A stretch of DNA of 42,686 bases from Anaerolineae bacterium (GCA_012270545.1 JAAXID010000255.1:1-42686), one strand, 5' to 3'; shown: positions 7,128 through 15,868, counted from the first letter of the stretch. Numbers and translations: made by a program. The notes: generated by a model from the sequence alone, not told the origin.

Positions 7128-8719
7128 GCCAGCAACATGTCGTGGTCGCCACCGATCTCACGCCGGACAGCATTGCGCTGCTGGAATCCAACAGCGGCTT
7201 CAAGGTCAGCTCTGTGCCGCCGAAGACCGCCAGCGTGCGCGCCGCCCTGCAGGACGCGACCGCCATCATCACGCGCTCGGACTTCAAACTGGACGCGCCC
7301 TTGCTCGAACACGCGCCGAAGCTGCGATTGATCGCGCGCATGTCAGCCGGTCTAACCGGCATCGACATCGATTGCGCCACCGAGCGGGGCATCCTGGTGA
7401 TGAACACGCCCGGCGTCAGCGCGGTTTCCGCCGCTGAGCACACCTTGACGCTGATGCTGGCGCTCAATCGGAACCTGCCGGCCGTGCATGAGAGCCTGCG
7501 CGAAGGCTGGTGGCTCTTTGACCGCGGGCAGCAGGTTGGCGTTCAACTGTATGGCAAGACGATCGGCATCGCTGGGCTGGGGCGCGTCGGGGAGCGGGTG
7601 GCGCATTTATGCCTGGCGCTGGGCATGAACGTGTTGGCTTACGACCCCTACATTCGCGCGGAGCGGGTCAATGAGGCGCGAATCCAACTGGTCAGCCTGC
7701 GCGAGCTGCTGAGCGCGTCCGACTATGTCAGCATGCATGTGCCCGCGACCAAAGAGACAGTCGATTTCTTTGACGCTGATACGCTGCGGCTGATGAAACC
7801 CGGCGCCTGTTTCATCAACACGGCGCATGGCGGCATCATAAAAGAAGCGCTGCTGGCGGAAGCGCTGCTGGACGGACATCTGGGCGGGGTGGCACTTGAC
7901 GTCTGGAATGAGGAGCCGCCCTTTAATAGCCCGCTCATCGGCATGGACAAGGTGATTCACACGCCGCATATCGGTGACAACACCGCCGAAGCGCGGCAGG
8001 ACTTGTCGCTGCAGATTGTCCAGCAGGTGATTGATGCGCTAAGCGACCGCGACTATCGCAATGTGGTCAATATGCCGCTGCTGCCGGGCGTCTCTTACGC
8101 GCAGATCCGCCCCTATATGCAATTGGCGGAGAGCATTGGCGCACTTCAGCATGTCTTGGCGCGCTGCCCCATTCAGCGCATCGCCATCGAGATCATCGGC
8201 GACGATATGCACGGGCTGATCAAACCGATGACGGTCGGCATCCTGAAGGGTCTGCTGAGCCCGATCCTCGGAGAAAGCGTCAGCACCGTCAATGCGCCGC
8301 TGCGGGCGGCCGAGCGCGGCTGGCAGATCACCCAAGCCAAGGGCATCAAAATCAGCGAATACCGCAACGTCATCACCTGCCAGATCACGCTGGTGGACGG
8401 CGAAGAGATCAGCATCGCCGGCGCCTTGCTCGACCGGCAAGAGCCCTATATCTTGCAGATCAACGATTACCGGATTCACTTTGAGCCGCGCGGGCATCTG
8501 CTCATCATGGGCAGCTACGACAAGCCGGGCGTGATCGGACGCGTCGGCACGCTCATGGCGGAGAATGGCATCAACATCGCCAGCTGGCATACGGGGCGGG
8601 CGGCGCCCGGCGGCAACACGCTGACCGTGCTCAACTTCGATGAAGCACTGCCCGAGGCGGTGATGGCGGCGCTGCGAGAGCAGGACTTCATCCGGCATGT
8701 GCATCAGCTTCTGATCTAG
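7124..8719 (+). CDS. serA: D-3-phosphoglycerate dehydrogenase
   Basis: This 531-aa long-form (type 1) phosphoglycerate dehydrogenase oxidises 3-phosphoglycerate to 3-phosphohydroxypyruvate, the first step of serine synthesis. The NAD-binding Rossmann core has GIAGLGRVGERVA (about residues 149-161). The catalytic Arg/Glu/His set is represented by NTAHGGIIKE and HTPHIGDNTAEA. Residues about 320-450 form the ASB domain. The C-terminal ACT domain begins at HLLIMGSYDKPGVIGRVG and is the serine-binding feedback site in this family. The start is TTG in a TTGA overlap with the upstream stop; AAAAGGA lies 8 nt upstream. It is the last gene of the serB operon. Confidence 0.93.
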   Translation: MSQQHVVVATDLTPDSIALLESNSGFKVSSVPPKTASVRAALQDATAIITRSDFKLDAPLLEHAPKLRLIARMSAGLTGIDIDCATERGILVMNTPGVSAVSAAEHTLTLMLALNRNLPAVHESLREGWWLFDRGQQVGVQLYGKTIGIAGLGRVGERVAHLCLALGMNVLAYDPYIRAERVNEARIQLVSLRELLSASDYVSMHVPATKETVDFFDADTLRLMKPGACFINTAHGGIIKEALLAEALLDGHLGGVALDVWNEEPPFNSPLIGMDKVIHTPHIGDNTAEARQDLSLQIVQQVIDALSDRDYRNVVNMPLLPGVSYAQIRPYMQLAESIGALQHVLARCPIQRIAIEIIGDDMHGLIKPMTVGILKGLLSPILGESVSTVNAPLRAAERGWQITQAKGIKISEYRNVITCQITLVDGEEISIAGALLDRQEPYILQINDYRIHFEPRGHLLIMGSYDKPGVIGRVGTLMAENGINIASWHTGRAAPGGNTLTVLNFDEALPEAVMAALREQDFIRHVHQLLI

Positions 8720-8738
8720 AGGCATTTTGCGTTATACT
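8709..8738 (+). promoter_or_regulatory. Weak candidate promoter for the MNT/HEPN pair
   Basis: A TATACT box (8733-8738, 5/6 match) lies 18 bp downstream of a poor -35 (TTCTGA) that overlaps the end of serA. It would start transcription near 8745, just before the TTG start at 8766. Toxin-antitoxin pairs usually have their own promoter, which is the main reason to list it. Confidence 0.35.
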
Positions 8739-8765
8739 GAAAATAACGAGTCAATAGGGTGCGCG

Positions 8766-9080
8766 TTGAATCACGAAACGATACTGAATCTGCCGCTGGA
8801 CGCCATCCGCGAATACTGCGCCAAGCAGCCGATTCGGCGCTTGTCCATCTTCGGTTCGGCGCTTCATGGCGATATGCACCCCGAAAGCGACATTGACTTG
8901 CTCGTCGAGTACATGGCCGGCGCCCAAGTCGGCCTAGCGTTCTTTCAACACATGGTTGACTTGAGCGAGATTATCGGCCGCGAAGTTGACTTGCGCACGC
9001 CTGAGGATCTGAGTCGTTATTTCCGAGGTGCGGTTTGTGAGGAAGCGATACCACTCTTTGAAATCCAGCCGGGAGAATGA
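8766..9080 (+). CDS. mntA: MntA-type minimal nucleotidyltransferase antitoxin
   Basis: The likely protein is 104 aa, starting at TTG 8766 (MNHETILNLP). The track start at 8727 precedes the start of transcription predicted from the TATACT box. The catalytic motif is exact: GS, ten residues, then DID (GSX10DXD), followed by a downstream acidic VDLRTP strand as the third metal ligand. This fits the MNT fold of the DNA polymerase beta superfamily. In characterised HepT/MntA pairs this protein neutralises the HEPN toxin by adding AMP residues to a tyrosine. The 3' end overlaps the HEPN gene. Both sit between serA and uvrC, two housekeeping genes, as expected for a small inserted module. Confidence 0.85.
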   Translation: MNHETILNLPLDAIREYCAKQPIRRLSIFGSALHGDMHPESDIDLLVEYMAGAQVGLAFFQHMVDLSEIIGREVDLRTPEDLSRYFRGAVCEEAIPLFEIQPGE

Positions 9081-9423
9081 CCGTATAAGACTGTGCCACG
9101 CGTTAGATGCGGCAGAAAAGGCTCAGCGGTTTGCGCAGGGACATACGCGCGCTTCGCTATCGCAGGACGAAGGTTTGCAGCTCATTCTAGCCCGGTTGCT
9201 GGAGATTCTGGGCGAAGCCGCCGGTTCCGTGTCTCCCGAGTGTCGCTCCAAGTATCCCGACCTGCCCTGGTCTAGCATGAAGGCCATGCGCAACTGGCTG
9301 GCGCACGCTTACTTCGATATCAATCTCGATACACTTTGGAATGTTGTGCAGAATCATATAGTTCCACTGATCGCCCAGTTGGAAGCCATTCTCGCGGCCG
9401 AAAACATCGACTGCTCCGCGTAG
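9037..9423 (+). CDS. hepT: HepT-like HEPN ribonuclease toxin (DUF86)
   Basis: A four-helix HEPN protein of about 128 aa. The key signature RNWLAHAY matches RX4HXY exactly: Arg and His form the RNase active site and Tyr is the residue AMPylated by MntA in studied systems. All catalytic residues are present, so the toxin looks active. The start is uncertain: GTG 9037 has GAGG 8 nt upstream, the track uses GTG 9028, and TTG 9058 would give a length closer to typical HepT. Every option overlaps the end of mntA, which implies coupled translation. It ends 15 bp before the convergent uvrC stop. Confidence 0.83.
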   Translation: MRKRYHSLKSSRENDRIRLCHALDAAEKAQRFAQGHTRASLSQDEGLQLILARLLEILGEAAGSVSPECRSKYPDLPWSSMKAMRNWLAHAYFDINLDTLWNVVQNHIVPLIAQLEAILAAENIDCSA

Positions 9424-9438
9424 TAATGACAGAAACAC

Positions 9439-11325
9439 TCAATCCAGGTGACTCTTGATCGCCAGGGCGACCTCTTTACTGATTCCGTTGACCGCGGCGA
9501 GCTCTGAAACACTGGCGCTCTTGATAGCATCGATGGAGTTCTCGAAGTGTTTGAGCAGCAGCTTGCGCCGCTGGGGTCCGACGCCGGGGATGGTCTCCAA
9601 GCGGCTGGCCATGCCCTTCTTGCGGCGCTGCGAGCGGTGACTGGTGATGGCGAAGCGATGCGCCTCATCGCGAACGCGCTGCACCAGGTAGAGGGCTTCG
9701 CTGCGGCGCGGCAGCAGGATGGAATCCACCTGATCGGGTAGGAAGATTTCTTCGATGCGTTTCGCCAGCGACGCCAGGGGCACGCGATCGGACAAGCCGA
9801 ATTCCGCCAAGACTGACTTCGCCACATTGAGCTGCCCCAGCCCGCCATCGACCAGCAGCAAATCGGGCAGCAAGCGCCAGGTCTCGTCTTTGTCTTTTCC
9901 ATCGGGCGAGAGTTCAGCTTCCGCTTCGGCGGCCTGCTTCCAGCGCAGGAATCGGCGGGTCAGCGCTTCATTCATCGATTGATAATCATCGGAGCCGCTA
10001 TGTGAAACGGTGCGGATATTGAAGCGACGGTATTCGCTCTTTCGAGCGACACCGCGCGCGAAGACGACGCGGCTCGCCACAATCGCCGTTCCTTGCGTCG
10101 TGCTGATATCGAAGCATTCGATACGGTTGGGTACGCGCGGCAGCTTCAGCGCCTCCTGCAATTCCGCCATCGCCTTTTCATGTTTGGTGGTGTCGGCTTC
10201 GTATTGCGCGCGCATCATCTGCAAGCTTTCGAGGGCATTCTCCTGCGCCAAACCGATCAGCTTGCGTTTGTCGCCCCGCTGCGGCACATGAATCGTCACC
10301 TTGGCGCCGGCCCGTTTGTCGCTCAGCCAGCGTTCGAGGATGCGCGCCTCCTCGACTTCATTGGGCAGGATGAGCTCGCGCGGGATATTGCTGGAAGAGG
10401 CGTAGAACTGGCTGATGAATTGCTCCAGCACGGCGGCGTCGCTTTCGCCTTCGGTATTGTTCATCGTGCGCGAGTCGCTGCCGATAAGCTTGCCGTTGCG
10501 GATGAACATGATCTGCACGGTGGCGTCGCGCTCGTCGCGCGCCAGGGCGATGACGTCGTGATCGGTCATGTGTACCCCGACCGCTTTATGTTTGTTGGTG
10601 ATGAAGTCGATCGCCCAGAGTTGATCGCGGATGCCCGCCGCCGCCTCGAAGTTGAGTTCGGCGGAGGCCTTTTTCATCTCATTTTTCAGGCGCCTGCGCA
10701 CATGTTCAGCGCGGCCGCCAAGGACATCCATCAGTTCCTGAATCATGAAGCGGTATTCAGCGCGATCAACGGCGCCGATACAGGGCGCGTTGCAGAGATT
10801 AATGTCGTGGAAGAGGCAAGCGCGCTCGTCAGTGCCGCTGATTTCGCGGTCGCAGGTCAAGTAGGGGAAAGCCTTGCGCAGGTCCCGCAACGTTTTCTGC
10901 ACCACCCACATGGCGGAATAGGGTCCAAAATAGCGCGAGCCGTCATCGACGATGCGGCGAGTGGTTTCTACTTTGGGAAAGGCGTCGCCCCAGCCGACAC
11001 GGATATAGGGGTAGCGCTTGTCGTCCTTGAGCTCGATATTGAAGCGCGGCTTGTGTTTTTTGATCAGCGTCTCTTCGAGGATTAGCGCCTTGACTTCGTT
11101 CTCGGTGATGATGAAGTCAATGTCTTCGACCAGCCCGCGCATCCGCAGTGTTTTGCTATTGCCATCAGCCTGCGTCGTAAAATAGCTGCGTACGCGATTC
11201 CGCAATCGCTTCGCCTTGCCGACGTAGATAACTTTGCCCACCCCGTTCTTCAACAGGTAAACGCCCGGCTTGGCTGGCAGGTGCTTCAGGATCGTCTCGA
11301 TACGCGCCGGTTTTTCGTAGGACAT
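9439..11325 (-). CDS. uvrC: UvrABC excinuclease subunit C
   Basis: The protein is 628 aa from the internal ATG at 11325 (MSYEKPARIETILKHLP). The extra 27 residues in the track are not family-like. Domains in order are: GIY-YIG nuclease (about residues 13-95, PGVYLLKNGVGKVIYVGK) for the 3' incision; a Cys-containing linker; a UVR helical hairpin (about 205-240, AAAGIRDQLWAI) for UvrB contact; an RNase H-like nuclease with IECFDIS and LLVDGGLGQL for the 5' incision; and a C-terminal helix-hairpin-helix pair (IPGVGPQRRKLLLKHF). It acts in nucleotide excision repair. It is transcribed alone, divergently from the dcw cluster across a 139-bp gap. Confidence 0.95.
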   Translation of the reverse strand: MSYEKPARIETILKHLPAKPGVYLLKNGVGKVIYVGKAKRLRNRVRSYFTTQADGNSKTLRMRGLVEDIDFIITENEVKALILEETLIKKHKPRFNIELKDDKRYPYIRVGWGDAFPKVETTRRIVDDGSRYFGPYSAMWVVQKTLRDLRKAFPYLTCDREISGTDERACLFHDINLCNAPCIGAVDRAEYRFMIQELMDVLGGRAEHVRRRLKNEMKKASAELNFEAAAGIRDQLWAIDFITNKHKAVGVHMTDHDVIALARDERDATVQIMFIRNGKLIGSDSRTMNNTEGESDAAVLEQFISQFYASSSNIPRELILPNEVEEARILERWLSDKRAGAKVTIHVPQRGDKRKLIGLAQENALESLQMMRAQYEADTTKHEKAMAELQEALKLPRVPNRIECFDISTTQGTAIVASRVVFARGVARKSEYRRFNIRTVSHSGSDDYQSMNEALTRRFLRWKQAAEAEAELSPDGKDKDETWRLLPDLLLVDGGLGQLNVAKSVLAEFGLSDRVPLASLAKRIEEIFLPDQVDSILLPRRSEALYLVQRVRDEAHRFAITSHRSQRRKKGMASRLETIPGVGPQRRKLLLKHFENSIDAIKSASVSELAAVNGISKEVALAIKSHLD

Positions 11326-11334
11326 AGTGGTGAA

Positions 11335-11362
11335 TTGCGCAGAATGGATTACATATATTCTA
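11335..11362. promoter_or_regulatory. Divergent promoter region of uvrC and the dcw cluster (weak)
   Basis: The only AT-rich stretch in the 139-bp uvrC/rsmH gap carries TAGAAT on the minus strand (11357-11362, 5/6 match, for uvrC). An overlapping TATATT/TATTCT lies on the plus strand, with TTGCGC upstream but suboptimal spacing. The position is right for both genes, but no -35/-10 pair is convincing. Confidence 0.3.
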
Positions 11363-11464
11363 GCATGCCGTACGCGAAAACGGAGCCAGCGAGCCTTCGG
11401 ACTCAACAGCGATACCCGGATGCGGTATGCTGACGGGCAGGCGCGGAATCATGACTACGGCAGG

Positions 11465-12400
11465 ATGAACCAGCATATTCCTATATTGGAACGCGAAGTA
11501 ATCGAGGCTTTGCGCGCCGATGACCCGGCCGTCAAGCGACTGATCGATGGTACGGTCGGCGGCGGCGGTCATACGCTGGCGCTCTTGCGCGCCGGCATCG
11601 AAGAAGCGCTCGGCATCGATCTGGACAGGAGCGCGATCGTCCAGGCCACTGATAGACTATCGGAATACGTTGACCGCGCGCGCCTCGTCCATGGCAGTTA
11701 TATGGCTATGGCGGAGGCGGCAAATGCCTTAGGCTGGGAAGCGGTCGATGCCATTCTGCTGGACCTGGGCACCTCTTCGCTGCAAATGGATGACCCGGAG
11801 CGAGGCTTCTCGTTTCGCTTTGATGCGCCGCTGGATATGCGTTTTGACGAGCACGGTGGCGGCGCCACAGCCCACGATCTGGTCAACGGCTTGTCGGCCG
11901 CGAAGCTCGCGGACCTTTTCTATCGTTACGGCGAAGAGCGGAGCGCGGGCAGAATCGCCGGTGCGATCGTCGAGCAGCGTCCGATTCATACGACACGTCA
12001 ACTGGCTGAGCTGGTGGCGCGCGTCAAGCCCAAACCGGCCCGCCGTTCGACGAAGAGGCATCCGGCGACCAAGGTGTTTCAGGCGCTGCGCATCGCCGTC
12101 AACCGAGAGCTGGAATCGGTCGAGAACGCGCTTCCTATTGCCGTCAATCTGCTCCGACCGGGCGGCCGGTTGGCTGTGATCACCTTTCACAGCCTGGAAG
12201 ATCGTATCGTCAAACAAGCGTTTAGAAAGCTGTCGACCACGGTGACTGCCCCGCCCGGGATGGCTTCCATCGAGGAAATGGTGGCGCAGGTCCAGCGGGT
12301 CAATCGCAAGCCGATCGTCCCCTCACTCGAAGAAGTCAGAGCGAATCCGCGCAGCCGCAGCGCCAAGCTTCGTGTTGTTGAAAAGTTGGAACGGGCTTAA
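11465..12400 (+). CDS. rsmH: 16S rRNA (cytosine-1402-N4)-methyltransferase
   Basis: Also called MraW. The protein is 311 aa from ATG 11465 (MNQHIPILEREVIEAL), matching the usual family start; the track ORF adds 46 spurious residues, and ATG 11420 is an alternative. The SAM-binding motif is DGTVGGGGHT near residue 30. Further signatures are AILLDLGTSSLQMDDPERGFSF, which covers the rRNA-contact region, PATKVFQALRIAVNREL, and the C-terminal ITFHSLEDRIVK. It methylates C1402 in the ribosomal decoding site and is by convention the first or second gene of dcw clusters. No mraZ precedes it; uvrC takes that place. Confidence 0.94.
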   Translation: MNQHIPILEREVIEALRADDPAVKRLIDGTVGGGGHTLALLRAGIEEALGIDLDRSAIVQATDRLSEYVDRARLVHGSYMAMAEAANALGWEAVDAILLDLGTSSLQMDDPERGFSFRFDAPLDMRFDEHGGGATAHDLVNGLSAAKLADLFYRYGEERSAGRIAGAIVEQRPIHTTRQLAELVARVKPKPARRSTKRHPATKVFQALRIAVNRELESVENALPIAVNLLRPGGRLAVITFHSLEDRIVKQAFRKLSTTVTAPPGMASIEEMVAQVQRVNRKPIVPSLEEVRANPRSRSAKLRVVEKLERA

Positions 12401-12499
12401 TGGCGAGTTGCGAGATATCCCAATCCGAATACATTTGTAAGTATAAAGGACGCTACCGCCGCAGTATCGTAGTTTGCCGTTTTTCGGTTGACAGTCAGT

Positions 12500-12970
12500 A
12501 TGTCGCAGACCTGGTTTCAGCATACATTCAGTCGCAAACGCTTTCGGACGCGCAATCAGGCGACCGCGCTGGCGATACTGGGCATCGCCGTGCTACTGAT
12601 CCTGGGAAGCCTGTATCTATCGCAGGTGGCCTCCTTCGCCATCACCAACCGGAAGATTGAAGACCTGATCAGTCGCCGCGATCAATTGAAGCGCCAGAAT
12701 GAGCAGCTTATCGGCGAGATCGCCAGCTTCCGCACCGTACCACGCCTTTACGCGCGCGCGGTCGAGATCGGTTTTCGTCCGGCGACCAACAGCGACATCG
12801 ACTACCTGTTGATCGAGGGCTACAATCCGCAGCGAGAGCGGGCGCCTTTGGAAATGACAGCGCCGAATCAACTGGACGTAGCGGCGCCGGTTTACGATGA
12901 GACATTTGGCGGCTGGCTGGAGCGGCAATTCAGCCTCCTGCGAGACCAATTCGAATCTTTCGGCAAGTGA
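12500..12970 (+). CDS. ftsL: FtsL-like cell-division membrane protein
   Basis: A 156-aa bitopic protein from ATG 12500 (the track uses TTG 12488). It has a short basic cytoplasmic N-terminus and one transmembrane helix (about residues 22-45, ALAILGIAVLLILGSLYL). A heptad-rich coiled coil follows (KIEDLISRRDQLKRQNEQLIGEI), then an extracytoplasmic tail. This matches FtsL/DivIC, which bridge FtsQ and the FtsW-FtsI pair. Sequence similarity within FtsL is low, so the assignment rests on topology and on the slot between rsmH and ftsI. Its TGA overlaps the GTG of the next gene. The preceding 99 bp contain no recognisable gene. Confidence 0.75.
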   Translation: MSQTWFQHTFSRKRFRTRNQATALAILGIAVLLILGSLYLSQVASFAITNRKIEDLISRRDQLKRQNEQLIGEIASFRTVPRLYARAVEIGFRPATNSDIDYLLIEGYNPQRERAPLEMTAPNQLDVAAPVYDETFGGWLERQFSLLRDQFESFGK

Positions 12971-14736
12971 CGCGAGCCTGCGATCGTATGCAAGGACTTA
13001 GTCCACAGCAATCTACGATTCAAACCAGACTGCCATTTGTGGCCATCTTCCTTATATTGATGGCGGCCTACCTTGTGATCAATCTGGCGAATTTCCAGTT
13101 CTTCCCTAGATCCGTGCGGCAAGAGCTAGAGAAGATCGGCAGCTCGGTCACGAACACGACGCTCCGTGTGCCGGCCGAGCGCGGCCTCATATTTGACCGC
13201 GACGGCGAGCCGCTCGCTTTCAATATCGTCCAGTATCGTCTCGGCGTCAGCCCGGCTCTGGTGAATGATGATGAGGCGCTGATGAAAGAATTGGCGGCGA
13301 TACTGGACGTGGACGAATTCGAGCTATTCATCAAGATCAACAGCGAGAATGTCTGGGAATTCGTTGCCGCTCCGATATCGGCGGAACAAGGACAGGCTAT
13401 CGCGGCGCTGGACGATATCGCTCTCGGTCTGGAAGAGATACCCAAGCGCTTCTATCCGCAAGGGACGCTCGCCGCCCACGTGATCGGTATCGTGCTGGAC
13501 GAAGGGCTCGTCGGTTCGCTCGGCGTCGAAGGCGCCTACAATGATACGCTGTCGGGGCGCGTCCTTGATCTGTCGATCAGCAATGTCCCCTTTGATCTGC
13601 CGGAAGACAGGCCGGCGGAACAGCGCGGCAAGGATATCGTGCTGACGCTGGACCGTGATGTGCAGTTTTGGGTCGAGAGTGAACTAAAAGCGGCCGTGGA
13701 GGAATACAAGGCTTACCGAGGCACCGTTGTCGTGATGGATCCGCGCAATGGCGATGTCCTGGCGCTGGCCAACTACCCCACCATGGATCCAAACCGATTC
13801 CTGGAAATCGAAGATCCAAGCCTATTGGAGAATCCTGCAGTCCAGGATCTATACGAGCCGGGCTCGATCATGCAGGCGCTGACGGTCGCAAGCGCGCTCG
13901 AAAGCGGTGCGATCAGCCCCTATTGGACCTACAATGACACCGGTCAAATCGAAGTGGGCGGGCAGGAAATTTTCAATCGACACTTTCAGGCGCATGGCAC
14001 TGCGGATGCGGCGACAGTCCTGATCCGCTCGCTGAATGCGGGCGCGACGACCATTGCGCTGGAAATGGGCACAGCGCAGTTCTATAGCATGATGCGCGCA
14101 TTTGGACTCGGCCAGCCTACCGGCGTCGGTCTCTTCGCGGAAGAAGCGGGCGAGTTGAAGATCCCCGGGGATACAAACTGGAGCGAGAGTTATCTCGGAT
14201 ACAACAGTTTCGGTCAGGACCTCCAAGTAACATCAATGCAACTAATCACTGCCTTTAGCGCGCTGGCCAATAACGGCATCATGCGGCAGCCGCGCATCGT
14301 CCGCCAGGTAATCGGAGAAGAGGGCGCGGAGGAGGCGCGTCCCACAACCGTTCGTCGCGTCGTTTCCTCAGAAACCGCGGCAATCGTCAGAGATATGATG
14401 ATCCGTGTGGTGCGCGAAGGCGCGTCCGGCGCATTCATGCGTGGTTATACCGTCGCTGGCAAACCGGGAACCGCCTGGATATCGACCGCGGTCGGTCAAG
14501 AATACGGCGAACATTCAACAATTGTAAGCTTCGTTGGCGCCGTGCCGGCATATGACCCACAAGCGGTAATCCTGGTCAAGCTGGATCGGCCCAAAGAATA
14601 CTACGGTCACGCTGTCACCCCTCACATCTTCAAGAAAATTGCAGACCGTCTTGTGATTCTGCTCGAAATACCGGATGATGAGGTCCGCGGTCGCCTCGAA
14701 GCAGCCAAATCCGACGTCAACACAGACGGAAGCTAG
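12967..14736 (+). CDS. ftsI: FtsI-like class B penicillin-binding protein with degenerate active site
   Basis: A 589-aa protein with one N-terminal transmembrane helix (about residues 22-42), a PBP dimerisation domain starting at RGLIFDRDGEPLAF, and a transpeptidase domain from about residue 250. The three active-site motifs are altered. SxxK is SIMQ (Ser300 to Gln303, within YEPGSIMQ), so the general-base lysine is lost; SxN is intact as SLN (355-357); KTG is KPGT (from Lys499). The codon is CAG, one base from AAG. Without the lysine the protein should not acylate normally, so it may be a structural divisome member rather than a crosslinking enzyme. The GTG start overlaps the ftsL stop (GTGA); ATG 12988 is an alternative. 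It occupies the normal ftsI slot. Confidence 0.88.
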   Translation: MTRACDRMQGLSPQQSTIQTRLPFVAIFLILMAAYLVINLANFQFFPRSVRQELEKIGSSVTNTTLRVPAERGLIFDRDGEPLAFNIVQYRLGVSPALVNDDEALMKELAAILDVDEFELFIKINSENVWEFVAAPISAEQGQAIAALDDIALGLEEIPKRFYPQGTLAAHVIGIVLDEGLVGSLGVEGAYNDTLSGRVLDLSISNVPFDLPEDRPAEQRGKDIVLTLDRDVQFWVESELKAAVEEYKAYRGTVVVMDPRNGDVLALANYPTMDPNRFLEIEDPSLLENPAVQDLYEPGSIMQALTVASALESGAISPYWTYNDTGQIEVGGQEIFNRHFQAHGTADAATVLIRSLNAGATTIALEMGTAQFYSMMRAFGLGQPTGVGLFAEEAGELKIPGDTNWSESYLGYNSFGQDLQVTSMQLITAFSALANNGIMRQPRIVRQVIGEEGAEEARPTTVRRVVSSETAAIVRDMMIRVVREGASGAFMRGYTVAGKPGTAWISTAVGQEYGEHSTIVSFVGAVPAYDPQAVILVKLDRPKEYYGHAVTPHIFKKIADRLVILLEIPDDEVRGRLEAAKSDVNTDGS

Positions 14737-14748
14737 GCGCCAGGAACC

Positions 14749-15774
14749 ATGGACGGGCAATTACCACTGGCGCTCAGTGTAGGCGGCGCGACCTTTTTGC
14801 TCGGTGTCATCTGGGGCGGTCCCTTCGTCGAGATCTTGCGCCATTTCAATCTGGGCAAGCAGATCCGCGCCGAGCTGATGGACAGCCACCATGTGCGGAA
14901 GATCGGCACGCCGACCATGGGCGGCATCATGATAATCCTGCCGGCCATCGCTGTCACCTTAGCGCTCAATATCTCACGCATCGTCGAAGTAGGCGAAGGG
15001 CGCAGTATCCTTCTGCCGCTAATAGTGCTGATTGGCTTTGCCTTGCTCGGCTTGATTGACGATTGGGAGGGCATTCAGACCTCGCGCGGCAACGTGGGGG
15101 AAGGGCTCTCGGGCAAGATGAAGTTCGCCTTGCAAATTCTGTTGGCTTTAGGCGCGTCGACGGTCATTTCTTATTTCGAGTTTTCCTTTGCCAATAGTTT
15201 GGAGCTGCCGCTGATCGACGCGAAGATTCCCCTTCATCCCCTGCTCTTCATTTCGATCAGCACCTTCATTATCGTGGCGACCTCCAATGCGACCAATTTC
15301 ACCGATGGGCTGGACGGGCTGGCCGGCATCATTACCGCCAGCGCTTTCGGCGCATACGGTGTAATCGCCTTCTTGCAGGATCAGATCTACATGGTCGAAC
15401 TGTGTTTCGTTATCGTGGGCGCCTGTTTCGCCTTTCTCTGGTATAACGCGCATCCGGCGCAGCTGTTCATGGGCGATACGGGCTCGCTGGCTTTGGGCGC
15501 CACCCTGGGCACGGTCGCGGTGATGACGGGGCAATGGCTTCTCCTGCCGATCATCGCTATCGTACCCGTGATGGAAATCTTGAGCGTGATTCTGCAAGTC
15601 GCCTCCGCCAAGCTGAGCCGGCGTTTTTATGGCGATGATATTCGGCCTTTCCGCCGCACGCCGATCCATCATCACTTCGAATTGGGTGGCTGGAGCGAAA
15701 CGCAGATCGTGCAGCGCTTCTGGCTGATCGGCATTCTCAGCGCATTCGTCGGCGTCGCTCTCGCGCTCCTGTAA
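14749..15774 (+). CDS. mraY: Phospho-N-acetylmuramoyl-pentapeptide-transferase
   Basis: A 341-aa polytopic membrane enzyme with about ten hydrophobic segments. It attaches phospho-MurNAc-pentapeptide to undecaprenyl phosphate, giving lipid I. Family signatures are all present: KIGTPTMGG near the N-terminus, the DD pair in LIDDWEG, NATNFTDGLDGLAG with the catalytic aspartate, FMGDTGSLALG, and the late cytoplasmic PIHHHFELGGWSE loop that contacts the uridine. The family usually has 320-360 residues. It starts 12 bp after ftsI; in most bacteria murE and murF would lie in this gap, and they are missing here. Confidence 0.96.
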   Translation: MDGQLPLALSVGGATFLLGVIWGGPFVEILRHFNLGKQIRAELMDSHHVRKIGTPTMGGIMIILPAIAVTLALNISRIVEVGEGRSILLPLIVLIGFALLGLIDDWEGIQTSRGNVGEGLSGKMKFALQILLALGASTVISYFEFSFANSLELPLIDAKIPLHPLLFISISTFIIVATSNATNFTDGLDGLAGIITASAFGAYGVIAFLQDQIYMVELCFVIVGACFAFLWYNAHPAQLFMGDTGSLALGATLGTVAVMTGQWLLLPIIAIVPVMEILSVILQVASAKLSRRFYGDDIRPFRRTPIHHHFELGGWSETQIVQRFWLIGILSAFVGVALALL

Positions 15775-15862
15775 ACAGTTCCGCAAATCGCCGCTCAGTT
15801 TCAGCTCGCTGATTCACTGGGTATCTGGCGCGCTGGCATCATGTCGCAAAAGTCCAATCCAC

Positions 15863-15868
15863 TATAAT
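15863..15868 (+). promoter_or_regulatory. TATAAT -10 box upstream of murD
   Basis: A perfect TATAAT lies in the 142-bp gap between mraY and murD, 48 nt before the murD ATG. No clear -35 hexamer is visible 16-18 bp upstream. It may give a secondary promoter inside the dcw cluster. Confidence 0.4.

Noticed and set aside
10093-11085. 330-aa plus-strand ORF antisense to uvrC
   Set aside because: Shadow of uvrC in GC-rich DNA; no ribosome binding site, no recognisable domain.
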